In this document: piece by piece, positions 51,466 through 60,254 of the stretch | Layout: every line of letters starts with the position of its first letter | Position numbering within the stretch: position 1 is the first letter of the stretch | The notes under the pieces: model-generated | What the model was told of the DNA's origin: nothing | Seen by the model: the letters and a program-made list of their open reading frames with translations, nothing else | Database searches by the model: none | Origin: JAJEFO01 sp965208685 | GTDB taxonomy: Bacteria; Pseudomonadota; Alphaproteobacteria; Rhodobacterales; Rhodobacteraceae | Length of the DNA stretch: 64,000 bases | NCBI GenBank assembly: GCA_965208685.1 | Contig: CBDBPL010000007.1 | Location: 62,001-126,000 of the forward strand | Direction: 5' to 3' | Position numbers and translations under genes: made by a program

Positions 51466-52859
51466 CGACGGGCGAGGCTCGCGCGAGCCGAACGGCCGGC
51501 CCGTTTGATCCGGGCCGATCGCTTCCGCGACCGGATCGGGAGTCGAAGTCGCTGAACTGACTTGTCTTGCCCGCCGGGGTCCAGGATCCTTGTTCTTTCC
51601 GCAGATGCCGTGTTCGTCGGTTCCGTCGGGGACATTCGGTGCCGATCGAGCGGGTTGCGGAGACGTGAACCCGGCAAGGCGCGTCTCCGCCGACGGATCC
51701 TGATCCTGTCCGGCGCTTGCATCCTGCGGTCCGCCAATTCCCGTCTGCAAGGGATGCACGCCGCGTTGAAGGTGCCCGCGAGACTGGCGGTCGGGTGACG
51801 GCGAAGCCTGTCTTGGTCCAATGCCCTTCGCCTCCCTCCCTGGAGCACGGCGGATGCCGTTCGAGACTCTTCCGAGCGGTCGGCGGGCGTCGTCGTCACG
51901 AATCTTCCGGCGCGCCAAAACGTTGAGACAGGCGCGCACGGCGTCCGAACCGGTCTCCTCGCGATCCTCCCGTTCGGGTAGGGAAGCGCGTCCAGAAGCT
52001 GGCCGGGAACGTCCAGGCTCGTCACCGCCTTCACGACGTCCGGCCGGAACGAAAGCGCCTGGAAAAAGCCGAAGAGAAGGCACGAAAACAGGGCGTACCA
52101 TGGCCGCCATTTCGCGAAGATCAGCGCGGCAAGCGCGATGAACCCGCGCCCGGAGGACATTTCCTTGACGAAGCCTGCCTGCAGCCCGGTCGCGAGATAC
52201 ACCCCGGCCAGACCGCAAAGCAGCCCGCAGATTGCGATCGCCGTGTACCGCAGCCTGATCACGTTGACCCCTGCCGTGTCGACGGCTTCCGGGTTCTCGC
52301 CGGCCGCGCGCAGGCGCAGGCCAAATCGTGTCCGGAATATCACCCACCAGGTCAGCGGCACGGTCAGGAAGCCGACATAGACGAGGAGCGAATGCCCCGA
52401 GAACAGTTCGGCATAGCTTTGGCCGATGTAGGGCAGGCCCGACAGCAGGTCGGCAAAGGGCAGCTTGATCTCGTTGAAGCGCGCGCCGCCGCTGAGCGAC
52501 GGCGTGCGCCCGCCCTGGCCGAACCAGTCCTGGGCGATCAGGACGGTCAGTCCCGATGCGAGAAAGTTGATCGCCACGCCGGATATCAGCTGGTTGCCAC
52601 GGAACGTGATCGACGCGAGGCCGTGCACGCCCGCCAGCGCTACCGAGGCCATGACACCGGCGAGCAGGCCGATCCAGACGGATCCGGAAATCGCGGCCAC
52701 CGCGGCCGAGAAGAAGGCCGATGCCAGCATCTTGCCTTCGAGCCCGATGTCGAAGATCCCCGCGCGCTCGCAGACCAGGCCGGCAAGGCAGGCAAACAGG
52801 AGCGGCGTGGCAAGCCTCACGCTGGTGTCCAGGACCTGAAGAAGCGTCAGGAAGTCCAT
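51261..52859 (-). CDS. Nucleoside-type ABC permease with a lost C-terminus
   Basis: Residues 1-294 (52859 down to 51978) are the second permease of a BmpA-type nucleoside importer: ERAGIFDIGLEGKMLASAFF, the GNQLISGVAINFLASGL block, and AAGENPEAVDTAG. Homology ends abruptly after QLLDALPY. Family members go on for about 25 more residues with a last transmembrane helix. Here the frame reads on for 238 Arg/Pro-rich residues, even antisense to the GMC gene. No other frame carries the missing tail, so this is a rearrangement and not a simple frameshift. It follows permease 1 by three bases. Confidence 0.7.
   Translation of the reverse strand: MDFLTLLQVLDTSVRLATPLLFACLAGLVCERAGIFDIGLEGKMLASAFFSAAVAAISGSVWIGLLAGVMASVALAGVHGLASITFRGNQLISGVAINFLASGLTVLIAQDWFGQGGRTPSLSGGARFNEIKLPFADLLSGLPYIGQSYAELFSGHSLLVYVGFLTVPLTWWVIFRTRFGLRLRAAGENPEAVDTAGVNVIRLRYTAIAICGLLCGLAGVYLATGLQAGFVKEMSSGRGFIALAALIFAKWRPWYALFSCLLFGFFQALSFRPDVVKAVTSLDVPGQLLDALPYPNGRIARRPVRTPCAPVSTFWRAGRFVTTTPADRSEESRTASAVLQGGRRRALDQDRLRRHPTASLAGTFNAACIPCRRELADRRMQAPDRIRIRRRRRALPGSRLRNPLDRHRMSPTEPTNTASAERTRILDPGGQDKSVQRLRLPIRSRKRSARIKRAGRSARASLARRQAQLATIRSAARSAIAWVGAFVLALTRTGITEASATRSLSMPFTRRSGVRTASASSSAPILHVPTGW
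51466..51977. other. Rearranged filler between the GMC gene and the truncated permease
   Basis: No gene is supported. Two hairpins follow the GMC stop: GGCTCGCGCGAGCC (51476-51489, perfect palindrome) and CGGCCCG/CGGGCCG (51497-51503 and 51511-51517). Neither has a U-run. Further on, minus-strand frames stay open but match no family that I know. Confidence 0.45.
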
Positions 52860-52862
52860 CTC

Positions 52863-53963
52863 TCAGGCCCCCTGCCTTCCAGGCCGACGGATCATGAGGA
52901 AAATCCGTTCGAGCGGCATGCGCACCATGTTGTCCAGCGCACCGGTGAAGAGAATCACCAGGCCCTGGATCAGGATGATGAGCTCACGGGGTATGTTGGC
53001 CCAGAGCGCGAGCTCGCCGCCGCCCTGGTAGAGGAACCCGAAGAGCAGCGCGGCCAGGATCACGCCGACAGGATGCGATCGACCCATCAGCGCGACGGCA
53101 AGCCCGATGAACCCGGCCCCTTCGACCGAGTTGAGCACGAGGCGTTCGGCCGCCATGACGCTGTTGATCGCCATGCACCCGGCCAGCGCGCCGGAGACGA
53201 TCATCGCGATGATGATCATGCGCACGGGCGAAATTCCGGCGTAGTCGGCCGCGGTTTCGCTGTGGCCGTAGGCGCGGATCTCGTAGCCGAGCCGCGTCCG
53301 CCAGACCAGCAGCCAGAACAGCAGGCAGGCGAGGAGCGCGATGAAGAAGCTGATGTTGGCGGGTGCGGAGGATGAAAACGGGATGCCGACAAGGCCGAAG
53401 ATGTCCGAGAAGAGCGGCAGTTCGGCACCTGGACCGAAGCGGCGGGTCGCCGGATCCATCGACCCTTCCGGTTTCAGGATCTCGACCAGCAGGTAGACCA
53501 TGAGGGCCGCCGCGATGTAGTTGAACATGATCGTCGTGATGACGATGTGACTGCCGCGCCTGGCCTGCAGCCAAGCGGGGATGAAGGCCCAGGCAGCCCC
53601 GAACAAGGCACCGCCCAGCATCGCGGCCGGGAGCGCCAGGGTCCAGTGCGGCCAGGGAACCGCCAGGCAGACCAGCGCCACTCCCAGGCCCCCGAGGGTG
53701 GCCTGTCCTTCGCCGCCGATGTTGAAGAGCCTTGCGTGGAACGCGATCGCCGCGCACAGGCCCGTGAAGATGAAATTCGTCGTGTAGAACAGCGTGTAGC
53801 CCCAGCCGTAGCTCGATCCGAGCGCTCCGGTGACCATGAGCCGCAGCGCCTCGAACGGGTTCAGGCCGAGATAGAGGATCACCAGTCCGGAAATCACGAA
53901 CGAGATCAGGATCGACAGGAGCGGGATCAGGATCGCATCGGCCCATTTCGGCAGGACGGTCAT
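52863..53963 (-). CDS. Nucleoside-type ABC transporter permease 1
   Basis: A 366-residue polytopic permease of the BmpA-associated (BPD_transp_2) family. Diagnostic stretches include FNIGGEGQATLGGLG, GSHIVITTIMFNYIAAALMVYLL, YGHSETAADYAGI and GAGFIGLAVALMGRSHPVGV. In known systems it forms the channel with permease 2. It lies 83 bases after the ATPase gene. ATG 53963 fits homology. Because permease 2 is damaged, the complete transporter may not work, although this subunit looks intact. Confidence 0.93.
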   Translation of the reverse strand: MTVLPKWADAILIPLLSILISFVISGLVILYLGLNPFEALRLMVTGALGSSYGWGYTLFYTTNFIFTGLCAAIAFHARLFNIGGEGQATLGGLGVALVCLAVPWPHWTLALPAAMLGGALFGAAWAFIPAWLQARRGSHIVITTIMFNYIAAALMVYLLVEILKPEGSMDPATRRFGPGAELPLFSDIFGLVGIPFSSSAPANISFFIALLACLLFWLLVWRTRLGYEIRAYGHSETAADYAGISPVRMIIIAMIVSGALAGCMAINSVMAAERLVLNSVEGAGFIGLAVALMGRSHPVGVILAALLFGFLYQGGGELALWANIPRELIILIQGLVILFTGALDNMVRMPLERIFLMIRRPGRQGA

Positions 53964-54045
53964 CGGTCAGGTTCCTCTTCCCGTCGACGTGCGCAACATG
54001 CCGCCGATCCGGATCGTCGGCAAACGAAGCTGATGCCCGCATTCT

Positions 54046-55620
54046 TCATGCGGCGCTCGCCGCGTCCGTGATTCCCGCCATGAGTAGGCCGAGCTCGTGC
54101 TCGCTGGTCTTGTCCGGCATCCGTTCGCCCATGATCTGCCCGTCGAACATCACCGCGATGCGGTCGGCAAGCGAGAGGATCTCGTCGAGTTCCACCGAAA
54201 GCAGGAGAATCGCCTTCCCCCGGTCGCGAAGCTCGACGATCTGCTGGTGAATGAACTCGATGGCGCCGATGTCCACCCCCCGTGTCGGCTGGCCGACCAG
54301 GAGCACGTCCGGGTCACGCTCGATCTCGCGGGCCAGCACGATCTTCTGCTGGTTGCCGCCCGAAAAGTTCCGTGCCGCCAGTCCCGGGATCGGCGGACGG
54401 ACGTCGAATCGCTCCATCTTCCTGCCGGATTCGCGACGGATGGCGGCGTTGTTCATGAGCCAGCGCGACTTCTGGTATTCCGGAGCGTGGTGGTAGCCGA
54501 AGGCCATGTTTTCCCACGCGAAGAAGTCCAGGATCAGCCCCTCGCGCTGCCGGTCCTCCGGCACGTGCGACACGCCCCGGCCGCGCCAGACCTGCCCGTC
54601 CAGCGCATGATCCGCCGGATCGATCTCCTCGCCGTTCAGGCGGATGCGGCCGGTGGCCCTGCGACACCCGCCAAGCACCTGGAGCAGCTCGGACTGTCCG
54701 TTCCCGGCGACCCCGGCAATGCCGAGAATCTCGCCTTGCCGCAGGTCGAGGCTGATGCCCTTCAGCCGTTCGACGCCGTCGTCGTCCACGACCCGCAGGT
54801 CCTCGATCTCGAGCACCTTCCTGCCCGGATCGGCCTTCATCTTGTCGACGCGAAGCAGCACCTTGCGCCCGACCATCAGTTCCGCCAGTTCCTGCGGGTT
54901 CGTGTCGGACGTCTTGACGGTCGCAGTCATCTCGCCCTGGCGCATGACGCTCACCGTGTCGGTCACGTCCATGATCTCGCGGAGCTTGTGCGTGATCAGG
55001 ATGATGGTCTTTCCCTCGTCGCGAAGTCCCTTGAGAATGCGGAACAGGTGATCCGCCTCCGACGGGGTCAGAACGCCGGTCGGCTCGTCGAGAATCAGGA
55101 TGTCGGCGTGACGGTAGAGCGCCTTCAGGATTTCCACTCTTTGCTGGTGGCCGACCGAGAGATCCTCGATCCTTTCGTCGGGATTCACGTTGAGTTCGTA
55201 TTCGCGTGCCAGTTCGGTCAGCAGCGAGCGGGCCCTGGCGAGCGACGGCTTGAGCCTTGCGCCGTCCTCGGCGCCGAGTATGACGTTTTCCAGGACCGTG
55301 AAGTTCTCGACCAGCTTGAAATGCTGGAAGACCATGCCGATTCCGGCGGCGATCGCGGCCTGGCTGTCGGGTATGTCGGTCTTCGTGCCGCCGACGAGAA
55401 TCTCGCCCGCGTCGGCCCTGTAGAATCCGTACAGTATCGACATCAACGTGGACTTTCCGGCCCCGTTCTCGCCGATGATGCCGTGGATCGTCCCCGGCAT
55501 GACGCGCATCGAGATGTCCTTGTTGGCCTGCACGTGGCCGAAGGACTTGGAAATCTCCCGAAGCTCGATGGCTGGAGCGGCCGCATCCGGCCGCCCCGCC
55601 TTGTCTGAGCCTTCGCTCAT
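54046..55620 (-). CDS. Nucleoside-type ABC transporter ATP-binding protein (double domain)
   Basis: This 524-residue ATPase has two nucleotide-binding domains, as usual for BmpA/NupA systems. The first has GENGAGKST, LSVGHQQRVEI and LILDEPTGVLTPSE. The second has GVAGNGQSE instead of a normal Walker A, FSGGNQQK and LLVGQPTRGVD. The asymmetric second site is typical of the family. ATG 55620 overlaps the bmpA stop as TGATG. It energises uptake of nucleosides delivered by the lipoprotein-type receptor. Confidence 0.93.
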   Translation of the reverse strand: MSEGSDKAGRPDAAAPAIELREISKSFGHVQANKDISMRVMPGTIHGIIGENGAGKSTLMSILYGFYRADAGEILVGGTKTDIPDSQAAIAAGIGMVFQHFKLVENFTVLENVILGAEDGARLKPSLARARSLLTELAREYELNVNPDERIEDLSVGHQQRVEILKALYRHADILILDEPTGVLTPSEADHLFRILKGLRDEGKTIILITHKLREIMDVTDTVSVMRQGEMTATVKTSDTNPQELAELMVGRKVLLRVDKMKADPGRKVLEIEDLRVVDDDGVERLKGISLDLRQGEILGIAGVAGNGQSELLQVLGGCRRATGRIRLNGEEIDPADHALDGQVWRGRGVSHVPEDRQREGLILDFFAWENMAFGYHHAPEYQKSRWLMNNAAIRRESGRKMERFDVRPPIPGLAARNFSGGNQQKIVLAREIERDPDVLLVGQPTRGVDIGAIEFIHQQIVELRDRGKAILLLSVELDEILSLADRIAVMFDGQIMGERMPDKTSEHELGLLMAGITDAASAA

Positions 55621-56615
55621 CAGAAGTCGTGTGCCGGGCAGCTGTCGTTCTCGTAGTAGCTGACGACCTCGATCTCGCCGGCGATGATCTTCTCCCGGGC
55701 GTCGTCGACCGCCGCCTGCATTTCGGCCGAGACCAGGGGCGCGTTGTGTTCGTCGAGCGCGTATCCCACGCCGTCGTCGGGAAGGCCCATGACAACGATG
55801 CCGGTGTCCAGGCCGGCCCCGTCGCTGAAGGCGTTGAACACGGCGTTGTCGACGCGCTTGATCATCGAGGTCAGCACCTGTCCCGGATGCAGGTGGTTCT
55901 GGTTCGAGTCGACCCCGATCGAGAGCACGCCCGCATCGGCCGCCGCCTGCAGAACGCCAACGCCGGTTCCGCCCGCCGCGGCATAGATCACGTCGGCCCC
56001 CTGGCTGATCTGCGCCTTGGTCAGCTCGCCGCCCTTGACGGGATCGTTCCACGCCGCCGGCGTCGTGCCCGTCATGTTGGCGATGACGGTGATGTCGGGA
56101 TTCACGGCCTTGGCGCCCTGTGCGTAGCCGCAGCCGAAGTGACGGATGAGCGGCACGTCCATTCCGCCGATGAACCCGACCGTGTTCGACTCGGTCGCCA
56201 TCGCGGCCAGCATGCCGACGAGATACGATCCCTCGTGTTCCTGGAATATGACCGAGCGCACGTTCGGAAGGTCGACCACCATGTCGACCAGGACGAACGA
56301 CGTGTCAGGATACTTGGGCGCGACCTCCTCGAGGGTTGCCGCGTTCTGGAATCCGAGCACGACGACGGGATTGAACCCGGCCTCCGCCAGCCGCGTCGCG
56401 AACTGGACCCGCTGCGCCTCGGCCGTCACCTCGATTTCGCGGTAGGAATTGCCGGTTTCCTCGGCCCAGCGTTGCGCGCCGTTGTAGGCGGCCTCGTTGA
56501 ACGACTTGTCGAACTTTCCGCCGAGGTCGTACATCAGGGCCGGTTCCGCAAGGCAGGCAGTGGCTCCAATTGCCAGGGCCGCGGCACCGCCGAGCGTCTT
56601 TTGCATGAATGTCAT
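55620..56615 (-). CDS. BmpA/PnrA-family substrate-binding protein
   Basis: This 331-residue basic-membrane-protein-type receptor probably binds purine or other nucleosides. A signal peptide (residues 1-23) precedes DLGGKFDKSFNEAAYNGA, a block conserved in PnrA, and FIGGMDVPLIRHFGCGYAQGA. There is no lipobox: the cleavage segment reads ATACLAEPAL, where a single Cys could be a lipidation site only if misplaced. ATG 56615 follows GGAGA at about eight bases. It leads the operon bmpA-ATPase-permease-permease. Confidence 0.92.
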   Translation of the reverse strand: MTFMQKTLGGAAALAIGATACLAEPALMYDLGGKFDKSFNEAAYNGAQRWAEETGNSYREIEVTAEAQRVQFATRLAEAGFNPVVVLGFQNAATLEEVAPKYPDTSFVLVDMVVDLPNVRSVIFQEHEGSYLVGMLAAMATESNTVGFIGGMDVPLIRHFGCGYAQGAKAVNPDITVIANMTGTTPAAWNDPVKGGELTKAQISQGADVIYAAAGGTGVGVLQAAADAGVLSIGVDSNQNHLHPGQVLTSMIKRVDNAVFNAFSDGAGLDTGIVVMGLPDDGVGYALDEHNAPLVSAEMQAAVDDAREKIIAGEIEVVSYYENDSCPAHDF

Positions 56616-56761
56616 GTCGAGAATCTCCTAGTTGCGTTCAGGGCGTTGATGCCGGAGGTCGAGTCCCCCGGCTTCCGCCGGATGCACGATTTAGGCAACA
56701 GAGGACGGGAGGGTCAATAGGCGTCTTGCCGCCGGATGCAGCGGCAGGGCGGAACCCGGCA

Positions 56762-57232
56762 TCAGGTGTCGGCGAGGCACTTGCTCATCAGGATGGCATC
56801 TACGTGCCCGCTCCGCGTGCGGTAGTAGGCTTTGCGGCATCCGTGCCTGCTCCATCCTGCGGCCAGGTAAAAGCGGAGGGCGGCCTCGTTTGTCACCGAC
56901 ACTTCCAGGAAGGCGCGCACAGCGCCACGCGATCTTGCCTCCGCCTCGAAGGCTGCGCGGCATGCGCTGCCGATGCCCTGTCGCCGATGGCGTGGATCAA
57001 CGGCGATCGTCAGGAGTTCGGCCTCGTCCGCCGCGACGCGCCCAAGCGCGAAGCCATGGAACCGCAAGGATGCGTCGTCGGGTCCTTTCCCGCGCAGCGT
57101 CGGAAGATCCTGAGGCGGCTTCGCGAGGAACGCGCCCGGGCTCGCCAGAAGGTCGGCAATTTCGCAAGCGCTCCACGGGCCCGGAACGTCCATGGAGCGC
57201 GCATGGAGAGCGGCAAGCGTCTCGGGCGTCAC
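56762..57232 (-). CDS. rimI: GNAT acetyltransferase, RimI-like
   Basis: This 156-residue acetyltransferase has the acetyl-CoA loop VDPRHRRQGIGSACRAAFEAEA and the C-terminal EVSVTNEAALRFYLAAGW motif, as in RimI enzymes that acetylate the N-terminus of ribosomal protein S18. It starts at GTG 57232, overlapping the tsaB stop as GTGA. A RimI gene directly after tsaB is a widespread bacterial arrangement, which supports the name. Other protein or small-molecule substrates cannot be excluded. Confidence 0.85.
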   Translation of the reverse strand: MTPETLAALHARSMDVPGPWSACEIADLLASPGAFLAKPPQDLPTLRGKGPDDASLRFHGFALGRVAADEAELLTIAVDPRHRRQGIGSACRAAFEAEARSRGAVRAFLEVSVTNEAALRFYLAAGWSRHGCRKAYYRTRSGHVDAILMSKCLADT

Positions 57233-57942
57233 GGCAGCGCGGCCGGCGGCGAGCCGCGGGCTGGAGCCGCATTGACCGGGCGAACGTAGAGTGGTTTCGG
57301 CCGCTCGTTCCGTGACCCGATGCGCCCTGCGGCGATAGTCGTGATGGCTTCGGCCTGCTCGCTCAGGCCGTCGACCACGAGCTCTTCGGGCTCGAGTCCC
57401 TTGCCGGTTCGGGCGAGTTCGATCGCAACCTGATGGCAACGGCCGTCCGTTCCGGGTCCGACGACTGCCTTCACGGCCTCGGCCCATCGCGGGTCGCGCG
57501 GCAAGCCGTCCGGTTCAAGGAATGCCGGGCCCTGCGGCCGGCCGTCTGCGAATATCTGGAAATATGCCGAGCCCTTCGGGGCGGGCAGGAATACGGCAAT
57601 TCGGCCCGAGGGGCGCCCCGCGATATCGAAGATTGCCTCGAAAGTGCTGATCCCGACGGCAGGAATGCCCAGTGACAGCGCAAGCCCTCGCGCAGCGCTG
57701 ACCGAAATGCGGATTCCGGTGAAATTGCCAGGCCCGACGCCGACGCCGATGGCGTCGAGGTCCCGCCAGTCCGCATCGGCCTCGCCCATCAGTTCTTCGA
57801 GCACCGGGAACAGGCTTTCCGCCTGGCCGCGTGCCATTTCTTCGTATCTCGAGGCAGCGATCCGGCCTTCTTTCAGCAATGCGGCCGCGCAATGCGCGGC
57901 CGACGTGTCGAATGCCAGGATCGTGGGCTCAGGCCGCGACAG
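57229..57942 (-). CDS. tsaB: tRNA threonylcarbamoyladenosine biosynthesis protein TsaB
   Basis: TsaB is the inactive actin-like partner that holds TsaD and TsaE together to make t6A37 in tRNAs. The conserved opening TILAFDTSAAHCAAALL is present, followed by GVGVGPGNFTGIRI and GLALSLGIP. No ATG, GTG or TTG lies in frame upstream of that strand. A CTG at 57942 has a perfect GGAGG six bases before it and gives 237 residues, the usual length. I therefore take CTG as start. A TTG at 57879 would remove the first beta strand. The gene overlaps the NifU-like gene's end and the rimI start. Confidence 0.88.
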   Translation of the reverse strand: MSRPEPTILAFDTSAAHCAAALLKEGRIAASRYEEMARGQAESLFPVLEELMGEADADWRDLDAIGVGVGPGNFTGIRISVSAARGLALSLGIPAVGISTFEAIFDIAGRPSGRIAVFLPAPKGSAYFQIFADGRPQGPAFLEPDGLPRDPRWAEAVKAVVGPGTDGRCHQVAIELARTGKGLEPEELVVDGLSEQAEAITTIAAGRIGSRNERPKPLYVRPVNAAPARGSPPAALP

Positions 57943-58489
57943 GGCGCACCTCCACGACTTCCGGAATGTAGTGCCGAAGCAGGTTCTCGATCCCCATCTT
58001 CAGGGTCAGCGTGGATGACGGGCATCCGGCGCAGGCACCCTGCATGTGGAGATAGACGACGCCACGGTCAAATCCGTGAAACACGATGTCACCCCCGTCC
58101 TGCGCGACGGCGGGGCGCACCCGCGTGTCGAGCAGTTCCTTGATCTGCGTGACGACTTCGTCGTTCTCGCCGTCGTGATCGGCGTGAGCGCTTTCGGCGG
58201 CGGCGCTCTCCATGGTTGGCTGGCCTGACTGGAAATGCTCCATGATCGCACCGAGAACCGGTGCCTTCAGGACATCCCACTCCTGCGTGCCCTCCTTCGT
58301 CACGGTGACAAAGTCTGCGCCAAGAAAGACGCCTGTCACTCCGTTGACGGCAAATATTCTCTGGGCAAGCGGCGATGGACCCGCCGTGTCGGCCGATGGG
58401 AAATCCGCGGTGCCCGTTCCAAGCACGGTCTGGCCGGGCAGGAACTTGAGCGTGGCGGGGTTTGGTGTGGACTCGGTTTGTATGAACAT
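57929..58489 (-). CDS. NifU-like scaffold protein (NfuA type)
   Basis: This 186-residue iron-sulfur carrier has an N-terminal Nfu_N domain (FIQTESTPNPATLKFLPG) and a C-terminal NifU domain with the cluster ligands in GACAGCPSST (CxxC). It delivers Fe-S clusters to target enzymes. I choose ATG 58489 over 58495, because GGAGG stands seven bases from 58489 and only one from 58495. It overlaps tsaB's proposed start by 14 bases, which favours coupled translation. Confidence 0.92.
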   Translation of the reverse strand: MFIQTESTPNPATLKFLPGQTVLGTGTADFPSADTAGPSPLAQRIFAVNGVTGVFLGADFVTVTKEGTQEWDVLKAPVLGAIMEHFQSGQPTMESAAAESAHADHDGENDEVVTQIKELLDTRVRPAVAQDGGDIVFHGFDRGVVYLHMQGACAGCPSSTLTLKMGIENLLRHYIPEVVEVRPVAA

Positions 58490-58617
58490 GGGCATGCCTC
58501 CGGCAGGACATAGATATGCGCCCGGGCAGCGCCGCTGTCAATGGATTTGGAATGATTCTAGATTGGCCGACAAGCGGTGCAAGGGCCACGCCCGCGCCGC
58601 GCGCCGGGCGGGACCCG

Positions 58618-59073
58618 CTACCAGATCTGGCGGAGCTGTTCCTTCGAGAGCGCTCCGGGGACGATGGCAAGCGGCACCGGCAGGGAGCCAAGACGTCGCG
58701 AAAGAGCCGTCACGATGGGTCCCGGACCGCCCTTGTCGGGACTGGCGCCGAGCACAAGCAGCCCGATTCCGCCGTCTTCCTCGATCTGGGACAGGACTTC
58801 GGGCACGGCTTCTCCTTCGCGGATCACCAGTTCGGGATCCACGTCTTGCCGATCGCGCATCCACCTGGCGAAAACCTCGAAATGCGCATGGATGCGCTCG
58901 CGCGCCTCCTCCCGCATGATTTCGGCGACGCCGATCCAGTGCTGGAACTCCTCCGGCGGGATGATCGCGAGAATCTGCACGCCCCCGCCTGCCTTCGAGG
59001 CGCCAATTGCCGCAAAGCGCATCGCGTTCAGGCATTCGCGGCTGTCATCAAGGATCACCAGGAATTTCTTCAT
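58618..59073 (-). CDS. Universal stress protein (UspA family)
   Basis: A 151-residue single-domain UspA protein. It has the N-terminal strand KKFLVILDDS and the ATP-binding loop G-2x-G-9x-G(S/T)-like segment LVLGASPDKGGPGPIVTALS, which is loosely kept. It may bind ATP and respond to starvation or stress. It stands alone between the NifU-like gene and the ornithine cyclodeaminase-like gene, with its start at ATG 59073. Confidence 0.88.
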   Translation of the reverse strand: MKKFLVILDDSRECLNAMRFAAIGASKAGGGVQILAIIPPEEFQHWIGVAEIMREEARERIHAHFEVFARWMRDRQDVDPELVIREGEAVPEVLSQIEEDGGIGLLVLGASPDKGGPGPIVTALSRRLGSLPVPLAIVPGALSKEQLRQIW

Positions 59074-59108
59074 GCTCCGCCTCCGACTCCGGACGCATGA
59101 TGCGCAGA

Positions 59109-60089
59109 TCAGGAATCCCCGTCCACCGTGGCATCCGCGACGACCTGTCCCGCCCCGGTCTTCCGTGCACGCAAATACGCCAGGACCGCTGCGGCGTAGT
59201 CGCCGAGGGCCAGGCCCCGGAACGCGAAGGCCGCAGGCTGCTTCAACTCTTCAATGCGTCCGGTGACGAGATCCGTCAGATCGCCGTCGATGGCTTGCGC
59301 ATCCATCAAGGGGCGCTCTGCGGCCCGCTCCTGCTCGAGATCATCGACGACCATGGTGCCAAAGCGGGCGAGGCTGTCGGGCATCCAGGGAATGCACAGG
59401 TCGGTAATCGCCGCAAATGCGGCGGGTTTCATCCAGGCCGCGTCAAGGAAAGGCTCGACGGTGTAGTCGAGCGTGATGGACGTGACCACGATGTCGGCCT
59501 CGCGGAGGGTCTCTTCCGCATCTGCCGCGCGGGCGTCCAGCCCCAATGCAAGGGCCTCCTCGCAGAAGGCGTCGCGATTGGCCGCGCTCCGGCCGCAGGC
59601 CAGAACGTGTTGCAGGGGAAAGAGCGCACGAAACGCGGCGAGATGGCTTCGTGCCTGGACGCCGCAGCCAACGAACCCGATCGAGGTCGAGGCGGGGTCG
59701 GCCAGGCGCCGCGCCGCGACCGCAGAGAGCGCCGCCGTCCTGTGCGCCGTGATCCAGTTCGCTCCCATGACCGACTTCAGCAGGCCGGTTTCGGCATCGA
59801 GCACGAGGATTGCGCCGTTGATCGAGGGCAGGCCCCGCCCGGGGTTGTCCGGACTGACGCTGACGGTCTTGAGGACCGTCATGCCCTCGTCGCCAACGGC
59901 AAGTGTGGACATCATGTAACGTCCCTCGCCCGGCAGAAGCGCGGACTTTGGCGTGACATGGAGTCGGCCTTCGGATTTCGCGAGCAGCGCGGCCTCGATT
60001 GCATCGGCGATTTCGCCGGGCGGGATGGCAAGTGCCTCGATTGCGCTGTCTGGCAGGTGGAGGAAACCGCCGTCTTCATGTGATGCCAT
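59109..60089 (-). CDS. Ornithine cyclodeaminase/mu-crystallin family protein
   Basis: A 326-residue NAD(P)-dependent enzyme of the OCD/mu-crystallin family, which covers ornithine cyclodeaminases, alanine dehydrogenases and ketimine reductases. The Rossmann motif GFVGCGVQARSHLAAF and the preceding TAHRTAALSAVAARRL block are clear. Which reaction it catalyses cannot be fixed; the neighbouring class IV aminotransferase suggests amino-acid metabolism. ATG 60089 follows AGAAGG. Confidence 0.88.
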   Translation of the reverse strand: MASHEDGGFLHLPDSAIEALAIPPGEIADAIEAALLAKSEGRLHVTPKSALLPGEGRYMMSTLAVGDEGMTVLKTVSVSPDNPGRGLPSINGAILVLDAETGLLKSVMGANWITAHRTAALSAVAARRLADPASTSIGFVGCGVQARSHLAAFRALFPLQHVLACGRSAANRDAFCEEALALGLDARAADAEETLREADIVVTSITLDYTVEPFLDAAWMKPAAFAAITDLCIPWMPDSLARFGTMVVDDLEQERAAERPLMDAQAIDGDLTDLVTGRIEELKQPAAFAFRGLALGDYAAAVLAYLRARKTGAGQVVADATVDGDS

Positions 60090-60254
60090 CGGTGACGTGC
60101 CTTCTCTGATGAAGCTGGAACAGCGTGGACGAGGTTTCGGGTCGTGTCCATACGCCGATCCACGAAGTTCCTGACGCTTTCGGGGGCGACGCGCCTGCGG
60201 AGCGGTTGCCGGTGACGCTTGACGGGCCCGGATCCGCCAGGATGCAAGAGACGG

